Below, piece by piece: positions 16,628-25,256 of a DNA stretch of 64,000 bases. The translations under genes were made by a program, and so were the position numbers. The notes under the pieces were generated by a model, which saw only the letters and a list, made by a program, of their open reading frames with translations, ran no database searches and had not been told where the DNA came from. The stretch is from AC-49 sp963817035 (GTDB lineage: Bacteria > Actinomycetota > Thermoleophilia > Solirubrobacterales > Solirubrobacteraceae), in the NCBI GenBank assembly GCA_963817035.1, contig CAWFMM010000004.1:1674001-1738000 (forward strand), given 5' to 3'. Within the stretch, counting starts at the first letter, position 1. Each line of letters begins with the position of its first letter.

Positions 16628-17050
16628 CTACTCCTCCGACAACGCGCGAGCGAACATGTCGATCGCGTGCTTGGTCGGCGAGATCGTCTCGAGGCCCTGT
16701 TCGGCGTACCACGTTGCGCGCGCCGGATCGGCGACGCGGGCCAGCACTCGGGACACGTTGAACTGGCGCTTGGCGATCTGGGAGATCGTCAGGTTGGTGT
16801 TGTCGCCATCGGTCGAGGCGATGAAGACGTCGGCCTTGTCGATCCCCGCCTCGAGCAGCGCTTCGAGCTCGATGCCGTGCCCGACGGTGAAGCGCCCGCC
16901 GGCGTCCTCCCACGACGTGGGCTGCCCGGCATCGAGGCGCTCGTGGCTGAGCGGGTCCTCGTCGAGGACCGATACGTCGTGTCCCGCGCCGAGCGCGGTA
17001 CGGGCGACAGCGGATCCGACGCGACCGGCGCCGACGATGAGCACGAACAT
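16628..17050 (-). CDS. single-domain TrkA-N (RCK_N) protein
   Basis: A 140-residue protein comprising only the RCK_N Rossmann fold (MFVLIVGAGRVGSAVARTAL, then SVLDEDPLSHERLD). The RCK_C part seen in its neighbour is absent. It likely heterodimerises with the adjacent full-length TrkA. Its ATG lies 8 nt from a TAGAGT box that overlaps the stop codon of the upstream permease gene, so the two RCK genes probably have their own promoter. Confidence 0.85.
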   Translation of the reverse strand: MFVLIVGAGRVGSAVARTALGAGHDVSVLDEDPLSHERLDAGQPTSWEDAGGRFTVGHGIELEALLEAGIDKADVFIASTDGDNTNLTISQIAKRQFNVSRVLARVADPARATWYAEQGLETISPTKHAIDMFARALSEE

Positions 17051-17058
17051 GGGCGCGG

Positions 17059-17064
17059 ACTCTA
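17059..17064 (-). promoter_or_regulatory. -10 box TAGAGT overlapping permease stop
   Basis: TAGAGT on the minus strand, 8 nt upstream of the ATG at 17050; its TAG is also the stop codon of the permease gene. Confidence 0.45.
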
Positions 17065-19017
17065 GATGATCGCTTCTTCAGCCGCCGGGGGCGGCTCCGG
17101 CGAGTCGACATGCGACGGCGGCGCGGTCAGAATGATCTGACACGGCGCCTTGGCGATAACGTATTTGGTCACCTCGCCGACGAAGTTGTCCAGGCGGCCG
17201 CCGCGCCCACCGAGCAGCGCGCCGCCGCGAATCCGCGACGGCTCCTCGGCGGCGAGCACGACCGCCTCCACCCCGCGCCGACGGGCCTCATCGACGATCG
17301 CCGCTCCGGCCCGGCGCGCCCGGACGGTCGCCGTCGCGACCTCGACCCCCTCGTACTCCTCGCCGACCGCCTTCGCCCGGCGCAGCGCGACCCGCGCCCG
17401 CTCGAGCTGAGCCTCGGGCAGGCGGGCGTCGATCGGCAGCGACATCGGGACCTCGAAGACCCACAGCGCCTCGATCATCGCGCCGCTCTGGCTGTCGAAG
17501 TCGTCGTGCTCGTCGCCGGCCAGGCGACCGGCGGTCTGGATGATGTCGTCGTCGAGCGGAGTGCCGAAGATCGGGACGAGGATCGAGCCGTACTCCGCGC
17601 GGCGCTCACGGGCCTCGCCGCGCCGCAACGCCGCCTCGGGCACGGTCACCCGTTTGAGCAACGACTTGTCCTGCGTCGTGCGGTAGATGACGTACAGCGC
17701 GATCCCGAACGCCATCCAGGCAAACCCGACGTAGCGCCCGCCCGGGTGGTAGACGACGATGCTGACCCACGCCGCGAACGACAGCGTGGCGCCGATCACC
17801 GCGGGTAGCGGCAGGTCGCCGCCGCGGAACTTCACGTTGCCGGGCATCTTGAAGACGCGCTTGGAGTCGTCGGGCTCCTTGTACCGAAGGACGCACACCG
17901 AGAGGTGGGCGAGCGTCAGGCCGATCAGCGCCCCGAACGCGTAGATCCCGACGAGGAAGTCGAGATCGCGCGGGATCGTCAGCGCGCCGGCCATCATCGC
18001 CGCGATCGAGATCACCACGACCGGCGTCGAGCGAGTCGGGTGCAGGCGCCCGAGCGCGCTGGGGATCTGGCGGTTGGTCGAGAGCGAGTACGCGAGCCGC
18101 GAGAGGCCGAGCATCGCGGAGTTCGCCGCCGCGATCAGCGTCGCGGTCGCCGCCGCCGCGATCGTGTACTTCAGGCCCTTCGCCAGCCAGTCGGGCGTGA
18201 ACTGCTCGGCGACCCCGAGCATCGGGGCCTTGAGGAAGTCTCGTGAGAGCGCGGTCGAGTCGCCGACCTGGGGCAGCGCGCACAGGGCGACGGTGGCGAT
18301 CCCGACGTAGATGATCATCACCGACGCCGTCGCGCTGGTGATCATCCGCCGCAGCCCTCGGCGCCCGACGCGAACCTCGCCCGACAGCCCGGACGCGGAC
18401 TCGAGGCCGGTGAAGACGACCGACGCGACGCCGAGCGCGAAGATCACCCCACCCCACGTCGGCGCCGTGCCGAGGTCGATCGGGTCGGTCAGCGTGTTCC
18501 AGTCGAAGAACTGGATCAGGCCGATGACGACGATCAGCAGCTGCAGGCCGAGGTCGGCGAGCACGAGCGCGGTGATCCGGTGCACGCGAGTCGTCGAGAA
18601 GCCGCGCACGTTGCGGATCGCGACGTAGGCGATGATCGCCAACGAGACGACGACCTCGGTCGCACCCTGACCGAGCGGCGCCCAGAACGCGGCGAGGTAG
18701 TTCGTCGCGGTGAACGCACAGACCGCGATCAGGATGATGTAGTCGAGCAGGATCGCCCAGCCGGCGATGAAGCTGACGAGCTCGTTGAACGCGTAGCGCG
18801 CGAACACCGTCGAGCCGCCGCGATCCTGATGCAGCGACGAGCCTTCGACGTACGTGAACGCGGCGAGGACGAAGAACACGCCCGCCGCGAGGAAGACGAG
18901 CGGTGTCAGCGCCAGCGCGTGCTGGGCGATGACCCCGAGCGAGAAGTAGATGACGCTGGCCAGGACGGTGTAGATCACCGCGAACAGCGTTGGCGAGCCG
19001 AGGCCGCGACGACCCAT
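17062..19017 (-). CDS. APC-superfamily permease with C-terminal UspA domain (KimA-like)
   Basis: A 651-residue protein: about twelve transmembrane helices (residues 8-450), with the APC signature region VIYFSLGVIAQHALALTPLVF and YVEGSSLHQDRGGSTVFARYAFNEL. A cytoplasmic UspA-like domain follows (about 475-630: YGSILVPIFGTPLDDDII, then GRGGRLDNFVGEVTKYV). Annotation pipelines usually call such proteins amino-acid permeases, but this architecture is also that of the K+ importer KimA (YdaO). The adjoining RCK/TrkA genes favour a potassium or other cation role. Its ATG directly follows the stop of the 63-residue gene upstream. Confidence 0.82.
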   Translation of the reverse strand: MGRRGLGSPTLFAVIYTVLASVIYFSLGVIAQHALALTPLVFLAAGVFFVLAAFTYVEGSSLHQDRGGSTVFARYAFNELVSFIAGWAILLDYIILIAVCAFTATNYLAAFWAPLGQGATEVVVSLAIIAYVAIRNVRGFSTTRVHRITALVLADLGLQLLIVVIGLIQFFDWNTLTDPIDLGTAPTWGGVIFALGVASVVFTGLESASGLSGEVRVGRRGLRRMITSATASVMIIYVGIATVALCALPQVGDSTALSRDFLKAPMLGVAEQFTPDWLAKGLKYTIAAAATATLIAAANSAMLGLSRLAYSLSTNRQIPSALGRLHPTRSTPVVVISIAAMMAGALTIPRDLDFLVGIYAFGALIGLTLAHLSVCVLRYKEPDDSKRVFKMPGNVKFRGGDLPLPAVIGATLSFAAWVSIVVYHPGGRYVGFAWMAFGIALYVIYRTTQDKSLLKRVTVPEAALRRGEARERRAEYGSILVPIFGTPLDDDIIQTAGRLAGDEHDDFDSQSGAMIEALWVFEVPMSLPIDARLPEAQLERARVALRRAKAVGEEYEGVEVATATVRARRAGAAIVDEARRRGVEAVVLAAEEPSRIRGGALLGGRGGRLDNFVGEVTKYVIAKAPCQIILTAPPSHVDSPEPPPAAEEAII

Positions 19018-19209
19018 CTACGGTCTCTTTCGTTCGACGTACAGCCGCCCGGCGCCGGCGGCGACGAACAGCACGCCAAACAGCAGCCCGGTGGCCAGGG
19101 CGCCGCCGCCCCTGACGAGCGTGAGGACGATCATCACGACCCCGAGCACGAGCATGAGGCCGCTCAGGGCGTAGGTCGAGGCACGCTGAATCTGTCGCGG
19201 GTCCGGCAC
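19018..19209 (-). CDS. 63-residue two-helix membrane protein
   Basis: GTG 19209 opens a 63-residue protein with two hydrophobic helices (YALSGLMLVLGVVMIVLTLV and ALATGLLFGVLFVAAGAGRLYV) and a basic end. It sits between the two permease genes. Its stop codon abuts the ATG of the second permease, and a TAAGCT box lies 7 nt before its start. It may be an accessory subunit of the permease; no family is recognised. Confidence 0.7.
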   Translation of the reverse strand: MPDPRQIQRASTYALSGLMLVLGVVMIVLTLVRGGGALATGLLFGVLFVAAGAGRLYVERKRP

Positions 19210-19216
19210 CGGGGCA

Positions 19217-19222
19217 AGCTTA
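19217..19222 (-). promoter_or_regulatory. -10 box TAAGCT
   Basis: TAAGCT on the minus strand lies 7 nt from the GTG at 19209. It would drive the small protein and the downstream permease, separate from the upstream permease gene. Confidence 0.45.
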
Positions 19223-19230
19223 CGCGGCGA

Positions 19231-21117
19231 TCAGGCCGCTGACGGGACCGGCTCGGGACCGGTCTGCAGGATCACCCGACACGGGCGCTCGGCCAGCACC
19301 GCCTCGATCGTGCGTCCGAAGACCGAGCTACCCGAGCGCGCCGGCAGCCCCATGACAATCGCCTGGGCGCGGATCAGCTGCGCCTGGTCGATGATCATCC
19401 GGCCCGCACCGCCGGCCCGCACCTTGACGCTGTGCCCGGTCACGCGGCGGCCGGCCTGGAGCTTGGCCTGCTCGATCAGCGCCTGGGCCGCGGCTTCGAG
19501 ATCGGGCAGGCTCGCGCCGATCGGCGAGGACGCGGGCACGGTGATCGGCACGAGGATGTGGATGCCGCGCTTGCGCCGGGCCGCAACCTTCGCCGCGGTC
19601 GCCACGACCGCGGGCATGTAGCGCTGGCCGTCGAGGACCACGAGCACGGCTTCGTACTCGGCCTCGGTCTCGAGCACCGGCTGCGTGATCGCGACCTTGA
19701 CCGTCGTCGTCAGGTCCAGGCCCTGGCGCTTTCGGAACGTGACGTAGATGACCATACCGAGCGTCAGCCAGCCGACGCCGGCCGCGGCCACGGGCGGGTA
19801 GAGGACGGTGACGACAATCCACGCGAGGCCGGTGCCGAGTCCTCCGAGCACGGCGAACAGCGGGACGTCGTAGCCGGCGATCCGCACGTTCCCCGGCCCC
19901 TTGAACGGACGCCGGTGGCCAGGCTGCGTCGTGCGTAATCGGATCACCGCAAGGTGGGCGATCGTGAACGACAGCATCGCCCCGAACGCGTACATGTTGC
20001 CGAGGAACGTCGCCTGGCCCGGGATCAGCGTCACGCAGGCGATCGCGCCGAAGATGATGATCCCGATCCACGGCGTCCCGTATTTGGGGTGCAGCTGGCG
20101 CAGGCGATCGGGCATCTGGCGATGCAGGCCCATCGAGTAGGTCAGTCGTGAGACGCCGATGATCCCGGCGTTCGTCGCGATGATCAGGATCGTCGCGGCG
20201 AGCAGGCCGACATAGATCTCGCCGCCGTGCTGGAGCACCCCGAGGTCCAGATGCTTGACCACCCCCAGCACCGGGTCGCCGGCAAATCCTCCTTGCGCCT
20301 CGGGAACGCCGAGCAAGGTCTGGTAGGACCCGTCGGGCTGCTGGGTGACCGGCAGCGCGCTCAGCGCGACGGCGGGCAGGAACAGGTAGATCGCGAAGAC
20401 GGCGATGACGACGCGGTTGATCGCCGCGGGGATTGTCGTGTCCTGGTCCTTGGCCTCCTCGGCCATGTTCGAGATCGTCTCGATGCCGGTGTAGGCGATC
20501 ATCCCGATCGGGATCGCCACCGCGAAGTTGCGCCACGTCGGCGCGACGCCCAGGTGGACGTTGTCGATCAGGATCTGCGGCGAGAAGATCAGGATCAAGC
20601 CGAGCAGCACGAGCAGCAGCTGGGTGCAGAAGTCGATGACCGCGAGCAGCACGTTGATCCCGGCCGACTCTTTGGCGCCGAGGACGTTGACCGCGCACAG
20701 CGTCGCGATCACGACGATGCCGGCGATCACGTCGCCGGGGGCATGGTTCAGCTCGGTCCAGAAGAGGCCGCCGATGTAGTGCGGCACGAAGTACGCCGAG
20801 ATCGCGATCGTGATCACGTAGTTGAGCATCTGCGCCCAGGCCGCGAAGAACGACCAGAACTCGTTGAACGCGTGGCGCGCGAAGCTCGACGAGCCGCCCG
20901 CCTCGGGGTACATGGACGTCGCCTCGGCGTACGTCGCGGCGGTCAGGTAGAAGATCGCACCGCTGATCAGGAAGACGATCGGCGTCAGACCGAGCGCGAG
21001 CGAGGCGACGAGGCCGAGCGCGTAGTAGATCGACGAGCCGACGTTGCCGTAGGCCGTGGCCGACAACGCATTGACCCCGAGGACGCGCTGTAGTCCGTGG
21101 AGTCGGCGTTCGGCCAT
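19231..21117 (-). CDS. APC-superfamily permease with C-terminal UspA domain (KimA-like)
   Basis: A 628-residue paralogue of the 17062-19017 protein. The membrane domain starts at LSATAYGNVGSSIYYALGLV and includes YAEATSMYPEAGGSSSFARHAFNEF, the GSS-rich ligand region typical of APC transporters. The C-terminal UspA-like domain (about residues 470-620) contains AVLVVLDGQRYMPAVV and VMGLPARSGSSVFGRTIEAVL. ATG 21117 is 8 nt from a TAGCCT box, leaving no room for a c-di-AMP riboswitch such as precedes B. subtilis kimA. Potassium transport is a hypothesis from context; amino-acid transport is the alternative. Confidence 0.82.
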   Translation of the reverse strand: MAERRLHGLQRVLGVNALSATAYGNVGSSIYYALGLVASLALGLTPIVFLISGAIFYLTAATYAEATSMYPEAGGSSSFARHAFNEFWSFFAAWAQMLNYVITIAISAYFVPHYIGGLFWTELNHAPGDVIAGIVVIATLCAVNVLGAKESAGINVLLAVIDFCTQLLLVLLGLILIFSPQILIDNVHLGVAPTWRNFAVAIPIGMIAYTGIETISNMAEEAKDQDTTIPAAINRVVIAVFAIYLFLPAVALSALPVTQQPDGSYQTLLGVPEAQGGFAGDPVLGVVKHLDLGVLQHGGEIYVGLLAATILIIATNAGIIGVSRLTYSMGLHRQMPDRLRQLHPKYGTPWIGIIIFGAIACVTLIPGQATFLGNMYAFGAMLSFTIAHLAVIRLRTTQPGHRRPFKGPGNVRIAGYDVPLFAVLGGLGTGLAWIVVTVLYPPVAAAGVGWLTLGMVIYVTFRKRQGLDLTTTVKVAITQPVLETEAEYEAVLVVLDGQRYMPAVVATAAKVAARRKRGIHILVPITVPASSPIGASLPDLEAAAQALIEQAKLQAGRRVTGHSVKVRAGGAGRMIIDQAQLIRAQAIVMGLPARSGSSVFGRTIEAVLAERPCRVILQTGPEPVPSAA

Positions 21118-21125
21118 GCCCGCGC

Positions 21126-21131
21126 AGGCTA
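21126..21131 (-). promoter_or_regulatory. -10 box TAGCCT
   Basis: TAGCCT on the minus strand, 8 nt upstream of the ATG at 21117; probable leaderless start. Confidence 0.45.
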
Positions 21132-21206
21132 CCGCGCAGGCAGCCGGGTCAGCCGCGTGCGGAGGCGACCGGCGCGACCCGCCGGAGGGCGAGCCATCAT
21201 TGGGGC

Positions 21207-22211
21207 ATGGACCGACGGCATCTGCGCCGGGCAGGCGGCGGGGCGACGGCGTGCGTGATCGCGCTGAGCGTGACCGCCGTCGCGGCCCCCGTGCCCAAGC
21301 CGGCGCCTGGGCAGGCCGCGCTGGCGGTCAGCGTCGCCGTCCAGCACGGCGCGATCACGCTCGTCGGCGCCAACGGGGCCGGCGTCCAGGTCGTCGCGGT
21401 CGGCAGCGGCGGCCAGCAGCTCGTCAACCCGGCGTGGGCGCCCGACGGCCACAAGATCGCCTACACGAGCCTGTTCCCGGCGTTGGGCGCCCACCGCGCG
21501 AGCAGCGTCGTGTTCATCGCGAGGTTTCCCAACGGCAAACCACGCGCGCTGACCGCGCAGCATCCGGGGCGGTTGGATGACGACGCGACGTACTCGTCGC
21601 TCGGGACGCGGGTGGCGTTCTCGCGCGCCTCGACGGCGCCCGGCAGCGGCTCGCAGATCATGGTCGCCCCGGCGTCGTTCGGCCCGCCGATCGCGCTGAC
21701 CTCGGGGCGCTCGAGCGGGCACACTGTGCGCGACACCAAGCCCGCATGGTCGCCGAGCGGCACCCAGATCGCGTTCACGCGCACGATCGGCACGCGGTCG
21801 TCGATCTGGGTCATGCGCACCAACGGCTCCGGACAGCACCGCGTGATCGCCAACGGCCGCCAGCCGGCGTGGTCGCCCGACAGCAAGCAGCTGGCCTACG
21901 TGAGCATCCGCGACCACCGTGGGCGCTGCGGGTCGCAGGCGTGCGCCGAGCTCTACGTCGCGCAGGCCAACGGCTCCGGCGCCACGCGCCTGACCAAGAC
22001 CAACCTCAACGAAGCCGATCCGGCCTGGTCACCGGATGGCTCGCTGATCGCCTTCGCCCGTGGCGGCGGCCCGACGCACGTCCCGAGCGCGATCTACACC
22101 GTCGACCCCACGGGCGCGTGCCCGTTCAGGGTGACCGGGTCGCCGATCATCAGCAACCCGGCATGGCGCCCGGGGCTGGCGCCGCCGAAGAGCTGCGCGG
22201 CCGCGCGCTGA
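21207..22211 (+). CDS. exported TolB/PD40-type beta-propeller protein
   Basis: A 334-residue protein with an N-terminal signal (ACVIALSVTAVAAPVPKPAPG) and at least five propeller blades marked by repeats such as NPAWAPDGHKIAYTS, KPAWSPSGTQIAFTR, QPAWSPDSKQLAYVS and DPAWSPDGSLIAFAR. Cys pairs in the last blades may form disulfides (GRCGSQACAEL). The WD40-like PD40 repeat usually makes a binding platform in the cell envelope. The start ATG is consistent with the signal peptide. Its stop lies 11 bases before repeat copy 2. The partner is unknown. Confidence 0.8.
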   Translation: MDRRHLRRAGGGATACVIALSVTAVAAPVPKPAPGQAALAVSVAVQHGAITLVGANGAGVQVVAVGSGGQQLVNPAWAPDGHKIAYTSLFPALGAHRASSVVFIARFPNGKPRALTAQHPGRLDDDATYSSLGTRVAFSRASTAPGSGSQIMVAPASFGPPIALTSGRSSGHTVRDTKPAWSPSGTQIAFTRTIGTRSSIWVMRTNGSGQHRVIANGRQPAWSPDSKQLAYVSIRDHRGRCGSQACAELYVAQANGSGATRLTKTNLNEADPAWSPDGSLIAFARGGGPTHVPSAIYTVDPTGACPFRVTGSPIISNPAWRPGLAPPKSCAAAR

Positions 22212-22222
22212 GGAGGCGGCGG

Positions 22223-22519
22223 TTCGGGGGCGTGGGCCCCGTACTCCGAACTATTCATAGCTACGGGGCCCACGCCTGGATGTCGGTCCGAGCGAGCGCC
22301 CGGGCGGACCCTCCCCCAAACGCCCCGGTCCCCCTCCCCTCCTTACTGCGCGGTTTCGACACGCCATCAGGGCGCGGACCCTGGTGGCGTTTTCAAACAG
22401 CAGCAACGAGGGAGGGGTGAGGTGAGCGTCGGAGGCGGACCCTCGGAAGCTCGACACATCCAGGCACGGGCCCTCCAGCTATGAATAGTTCATAGCCACG
22501 GGGCCCACGCCCCTACCGG
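22223..22519. repeat. dispersed intergenic repeat, copy 2 (inverted-terminal-repeat element)
   Basis: This 297-bp relative of 853-1088 opens with a perfect 15-bp hairpin (22229-22243 with 22262-22276). It has the same inverted arms as copy 1 (22266-22286 against 22452-22473) and the same 28-base core at 22341-22368. It ends with an extra hairpin, GCTATGAA/TTCATAGC (22478-22496), absent from copy 1. The left hairpin's right arm (TTCATAGC, ACGGGGCCCACGCC) recurs at the right end, so that unit is duplicated in direct orientation. It fills the whole gap between convergent genes and touches the stop codon of the next one. Confidence 0.8.
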
Positions 22520-23001
22520 ACCACGAACGCCACGTGTCCCGTGTCCTGCGGGGCGAACGCGATCGCCGGGCAGGCGACGGGCGGCTGGCCGGCGGGCTGG
22601 GTGCAGGCGACCTGGCGGTCGAGCAGGACGGTCGCACGGTACGCGCCGACGCACCAGCCGCGCGTCGGGTGCAGGCGGACGCGAACGCGCTGGCCCGCGA
22701 CCACGTCACGCGCCTCGCGCGTCACCGCTGCCGTGCACGTGACGGGCTGGCCGACCCCGCGGCGCACGGCCATGATCTCGTAGCGCCACGTCGCGCCGTC
22801 GTGCTGACCCGTCGTCTCACGGGCCGTGAACGTGACCGTGAACGCCGTATGGCGCCCCCCGTGCTTCGGCGTGACGGTCGGGTCGGTGCGCTCGGCCACC
22901 GGGGCGACCGGTGACGGGAGCGCATTCGCCACGGCGGCGAACGCGACGACGAGGCACGCGAGCAGGCCAGCCGTGGCCCTGCCCGCTCGCATGCCCGACA
23001 T
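22513..23001 (-). CDS. exported protein of unknown function
   Basis: A 162-residue protein with a signal peptide (ATAGLLACLVVAFAAVANALPS) and a beta-rich domain of about 120 residues (HTAFTVTFTARETTG, YEIMAVRRG, RVRVRLHPTRGWCVGAYRATVLL) that looks immunoglobulin-like. Four Cys in VTCTAAV, GWCVGAY, VACTQP and VACPAI could form two disulfides. It lies 7 bases downstream of hppA on the same strand. No family is recognised. Confidence 0.7.
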   Translation of the reverse strand: MSGMRAGRATAGLLACLVVAFAAVANALPSPVAPVAERTDPTVTPKHGGRHTAFTVTFTARETTGQHDGATWRYEIMAVRRGVGQPVTCTAAVTREARDVVAGQRVRVRLHPTRGWCVGAYRATVLLDRQVACTQPAGQPPVACPAIAFAPQDTGHVAFVVR

Positions 23002-23008
23002 CGAGGAC

Positions 23009-25087
23009 CTAGGTGATGATCGGGATGATCAGGATCGCGACGATGTTCGCGACCTTGATCATCGGGTTGATCGCGGGACCGGACGTGTCCTTGAACGGGT
23101 CGCCGACCGTGTCGCCGGTGACCGAGGCGGCGTGGGCGTCGGAGCCCTTGCCGCCGAACGCCCCGTCCTCGATCAGCTTCTTGGCGTTGTCCCACGCACC
23201 GCCGCCGGCGGTCATCATGACCGCGAAGAAGAAGCCGACGACGATCACGCCGATCAGCAGTCCGCCCAGCGCGCGCGGGTCGATCAGGCCGACGATGACC
23301 GGCAGCATGATCGGGATCAGGGAGGGCAGGATCATCTCGCGCTGCGCGGCCTTGGTGACCAGGTCGACGCAGGTGTCGTACTCGGGCTGCTCGGTGCCGT
23401 CCATGATCCCCGGGTGCTCGCGGAACTGGCGGCGCACCTCTTCGACGACGGCGCCACCGGCACGGCCGACGGCCTCCATCGACAACGAGGCGAACAGGCA
23501 GACCATCATGCCGCCGAGCAGGAGCCCGATCAGCACGGCCGGACTCGAGATCGCGAAGTAGCCGGCGGATATCCCGCCGAGCTCGCGACCGAGCTCGTCC
23601 TCGAACGCCGCGAACAGCACGACCGCGGCGAGCACCGCGGAGCCGATCGCGTAGCCCTTGGTCACGGCCTTGGTCGTGTTGCCGACCGCGTCGAGCTTGT
23701 CGGTGATCGTGCGGACCTCTTCGGGCAGGTCGGCCATCTCGGCGATGCCGCCGGCGTTGTCGGTCACGGGACCGAACGCGTCGAGCGCGACGATCAGGCC
23801 GGTCAGCGACAGCATGCCCATGACCGCGACACCGATGCCGTAGATGCCCTGCGTGCCGGCGCCGCCGAGGCGCCATGCGCCGAGGATGCCCAGGCACAGA
23901 ACCAGCGCCGGCAGTGCCGTGGCCTGAAGGCCCGAGGACATGCCCTGGATGATGTTCGTCGCGTGGCCGGTCTGCGAGGCGCTGGCCGTCTTCTTGACCG
24001 GGCCGAAGCGCGTCGAGGTGTAGTAGTCGGTGATCACGAACAGCAGCGCGGTGACGCCGATGCCGATCAGCGTGCAGAGCCACAGCTTGACCGCGGTCGG
24101 CGGATCGGGGCTGTCGGCGACCTTGAAGCTGATGTCGTCCATCAGCCACTTGGTGACCGGGTAGAACGCGGCCGCGGCGATGACGCCGGAGACCGCGAGG
24201 CCCTGGTACAGCGCGCGCTCGACGTTGCCGGTCTTGGAGCGTACGGCGAACGTGCCGATGATCGACGCGATGATCGCCACGGCGCCGAGGACGAGCGGGT
24301 AGAGCACCGCCTGCTTGGACTCGTGAAAGGTCAGGACGCCGAGCAACATGACCGCAACGGCGGTGACCGCGTAGGTCTCGAACAGGTCGGCGGCCATGCC
24401 GGCGCAGTCGCCGACGTTGTCGCCGACGTTGTCGGCGATCACGGCCGGGTTGCGCGGGTCGTCCTCGGGGATGCCCGCCTCGACCTTGCCGACGAGGTCG
24501 GCGCCGACGTCGGCGGCCTTGGTGAAGATGCCGCCGCCCAGTCGGGCGAAGACCGAGATCAGCGAGCCGCCAAAGCCCAGGCCGACCAGCGCGTTGACCG
24601 CGAAGCGGTCGCTGTAGTCGAAGACGAAGGTCAGGATGCCGTAATAGCCCGCGACGCCAAGCAGCGCCAGGCCGACGACGAGCATGCCGGTGATCGCGCC
24701 GGAGCGAAACGCGACCGTGAGCGCGGGTGAGACGCCGCCGCGCGCCGCCTCGGCGACGCGGCAGTTGGCGCGCACCGACACGTTCATGCCGATGTACCCG
24801 GCCGCGCCGGACAGAACGCCGCCGATCGCGAAGCCGATCGCGACCTGGAGGTTCTGCAGCGGGATCAGGGCGAAGAACAGCACCACCCCGACGCCGGCGA
24901 TGACCTGGTACTGGCGGTTCAGGTAGGCGCGCGCGCCGGTCTGGACGGCAGCCGAGATCTCCTGCATGCGGGCATTGCCGGGTGAGAGGGCGAGCAACGA
25001 ACGCGTCGTCACTGCGCCATAGAGAATGGCGAGTCCGGCGCAGACGAGGGCGATTACGACCCCGTGGTCTCCAACGAATGAGCTCAA
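23009..25087 (-). CDS. hppA: K+-independent proton-translocating pyrophosphatase
   Basis: A 692-residue integral membrane pyrophosphatase with about 15-16 helices. It couples pyrophosphate hydrolysis to H+ export. The catalytic loop reads DVGADLVGKVEAGIPEDDPR, then NVGDNVGDCAGMAADLFE. The later GNTTKA has Lys at the position that distinguishes K+-independent enzymes (K+-dependent ones have Ala). The start is assigned to TTG 25087, which has AAAGGA 8 bases upstream and gives LSSFVGDHGVVIALV; a GTG at 25147 would add 20 charged residues. It may recycle pyrophosphate from glycan and tRNA metabolism. Confidence 0.92.
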   Translation of the reverse strand: MSSFVGDHGVVIALVCAGLAILYGAVTTRSLLALSPGNARMQEISAAVQTGARAYLNRQYQVIAGVGVVLFFALIPLQNLQVAIGFAIGGVLSGAAGYIGMNVSVRANCRVAEAARGGVSPALTVAFRSGAITGMLVVGLALLGVAGYYGILTFVFDYSDRFAVNALVGLGFGGSLISVFARLGGGIFTKAADVGADLVGKVEAGIPEDDPRNPAVIADNVGDNVGDCAGMAADLFETYAVTAVAVMLLGVLTFHESKQAVLYPLVLGAVAIIASIIGTFAVRSKTGNVERALYQGLAVSGVIAAAAFYPVTKWLMDDISFKVADSPDPPTAVKLWLCTLIGIGVTALLFVITDYYTSTRFGPVKKTASASQTGHATNIIQGMSSGLQATALPALVLCLGILGAWRLGGAGTQGIYGIGVAVMGMLSLTGLIVALDAFGPVTDNAGGIAEMADLPEEVRTITDKLDAVGNTTKAVTKGYAIGSAVLAAVVLFAAFEDELGRELGGISAGYFAISSPAVLIGLLLGGMMVCLFASLSMEAVGRAGGAVVEEVRRQFREHPGIMDGTEQPEYDTCVDLVTKAAQREMILPSLIPIMLPVIVGLIDPRALGGLLIGVIVVGFFFAVMMTAGGGAWDNAKKLIEDGAFGGKGSDAHAASVTGDTVGDPFKDTSGPAINPMIKVANIVAILIIPIIT

Positions 25088-25183
25088 CGGAAAGTCCTTT
25101 GGTGTTCTGGTTGCATCGTGCGCTCCGGGTACCGAGCGTGCGCACAAAGGGCGAAGGCGTTCGGGTCGTCGTTAGGTAGATGA

Positions 25184-25199
25184 CCCGCCTTCGGGCGGG
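25184..25199 (-). terminator. GC-rich hairpin terminator
   Basis: CCCGCC-TTCG-GGCGGG forms a tight tetraloop hairpin 57 bases beyond the stop of the DUF1844 gene on the minus strand and upstream of hppA. No clear U-run follows. Confidence 0.5.
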
Positions 25200-25256
25200 C
25201 GGAATCCTAGCGTCCCGCGTGGCGGAAGCGCCGTGCGGTGGCGTTTCTGCTGACTC

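Noticed and set aside
21118..21206. c-di-AMP (ydaO) riboswitch upstream of the KimA-like gene
   Set aside because: The -10 box lies 8 nt before the start codon, leaving no leader, and no ydaO motif is visible in the 89-base gap.
22722..25145. Long minus-strand open frame over hppA
   Set aside because: Out-of-frame shadow of the pyrophosphatase, with Arg/Gly-rich composition and no motifs.
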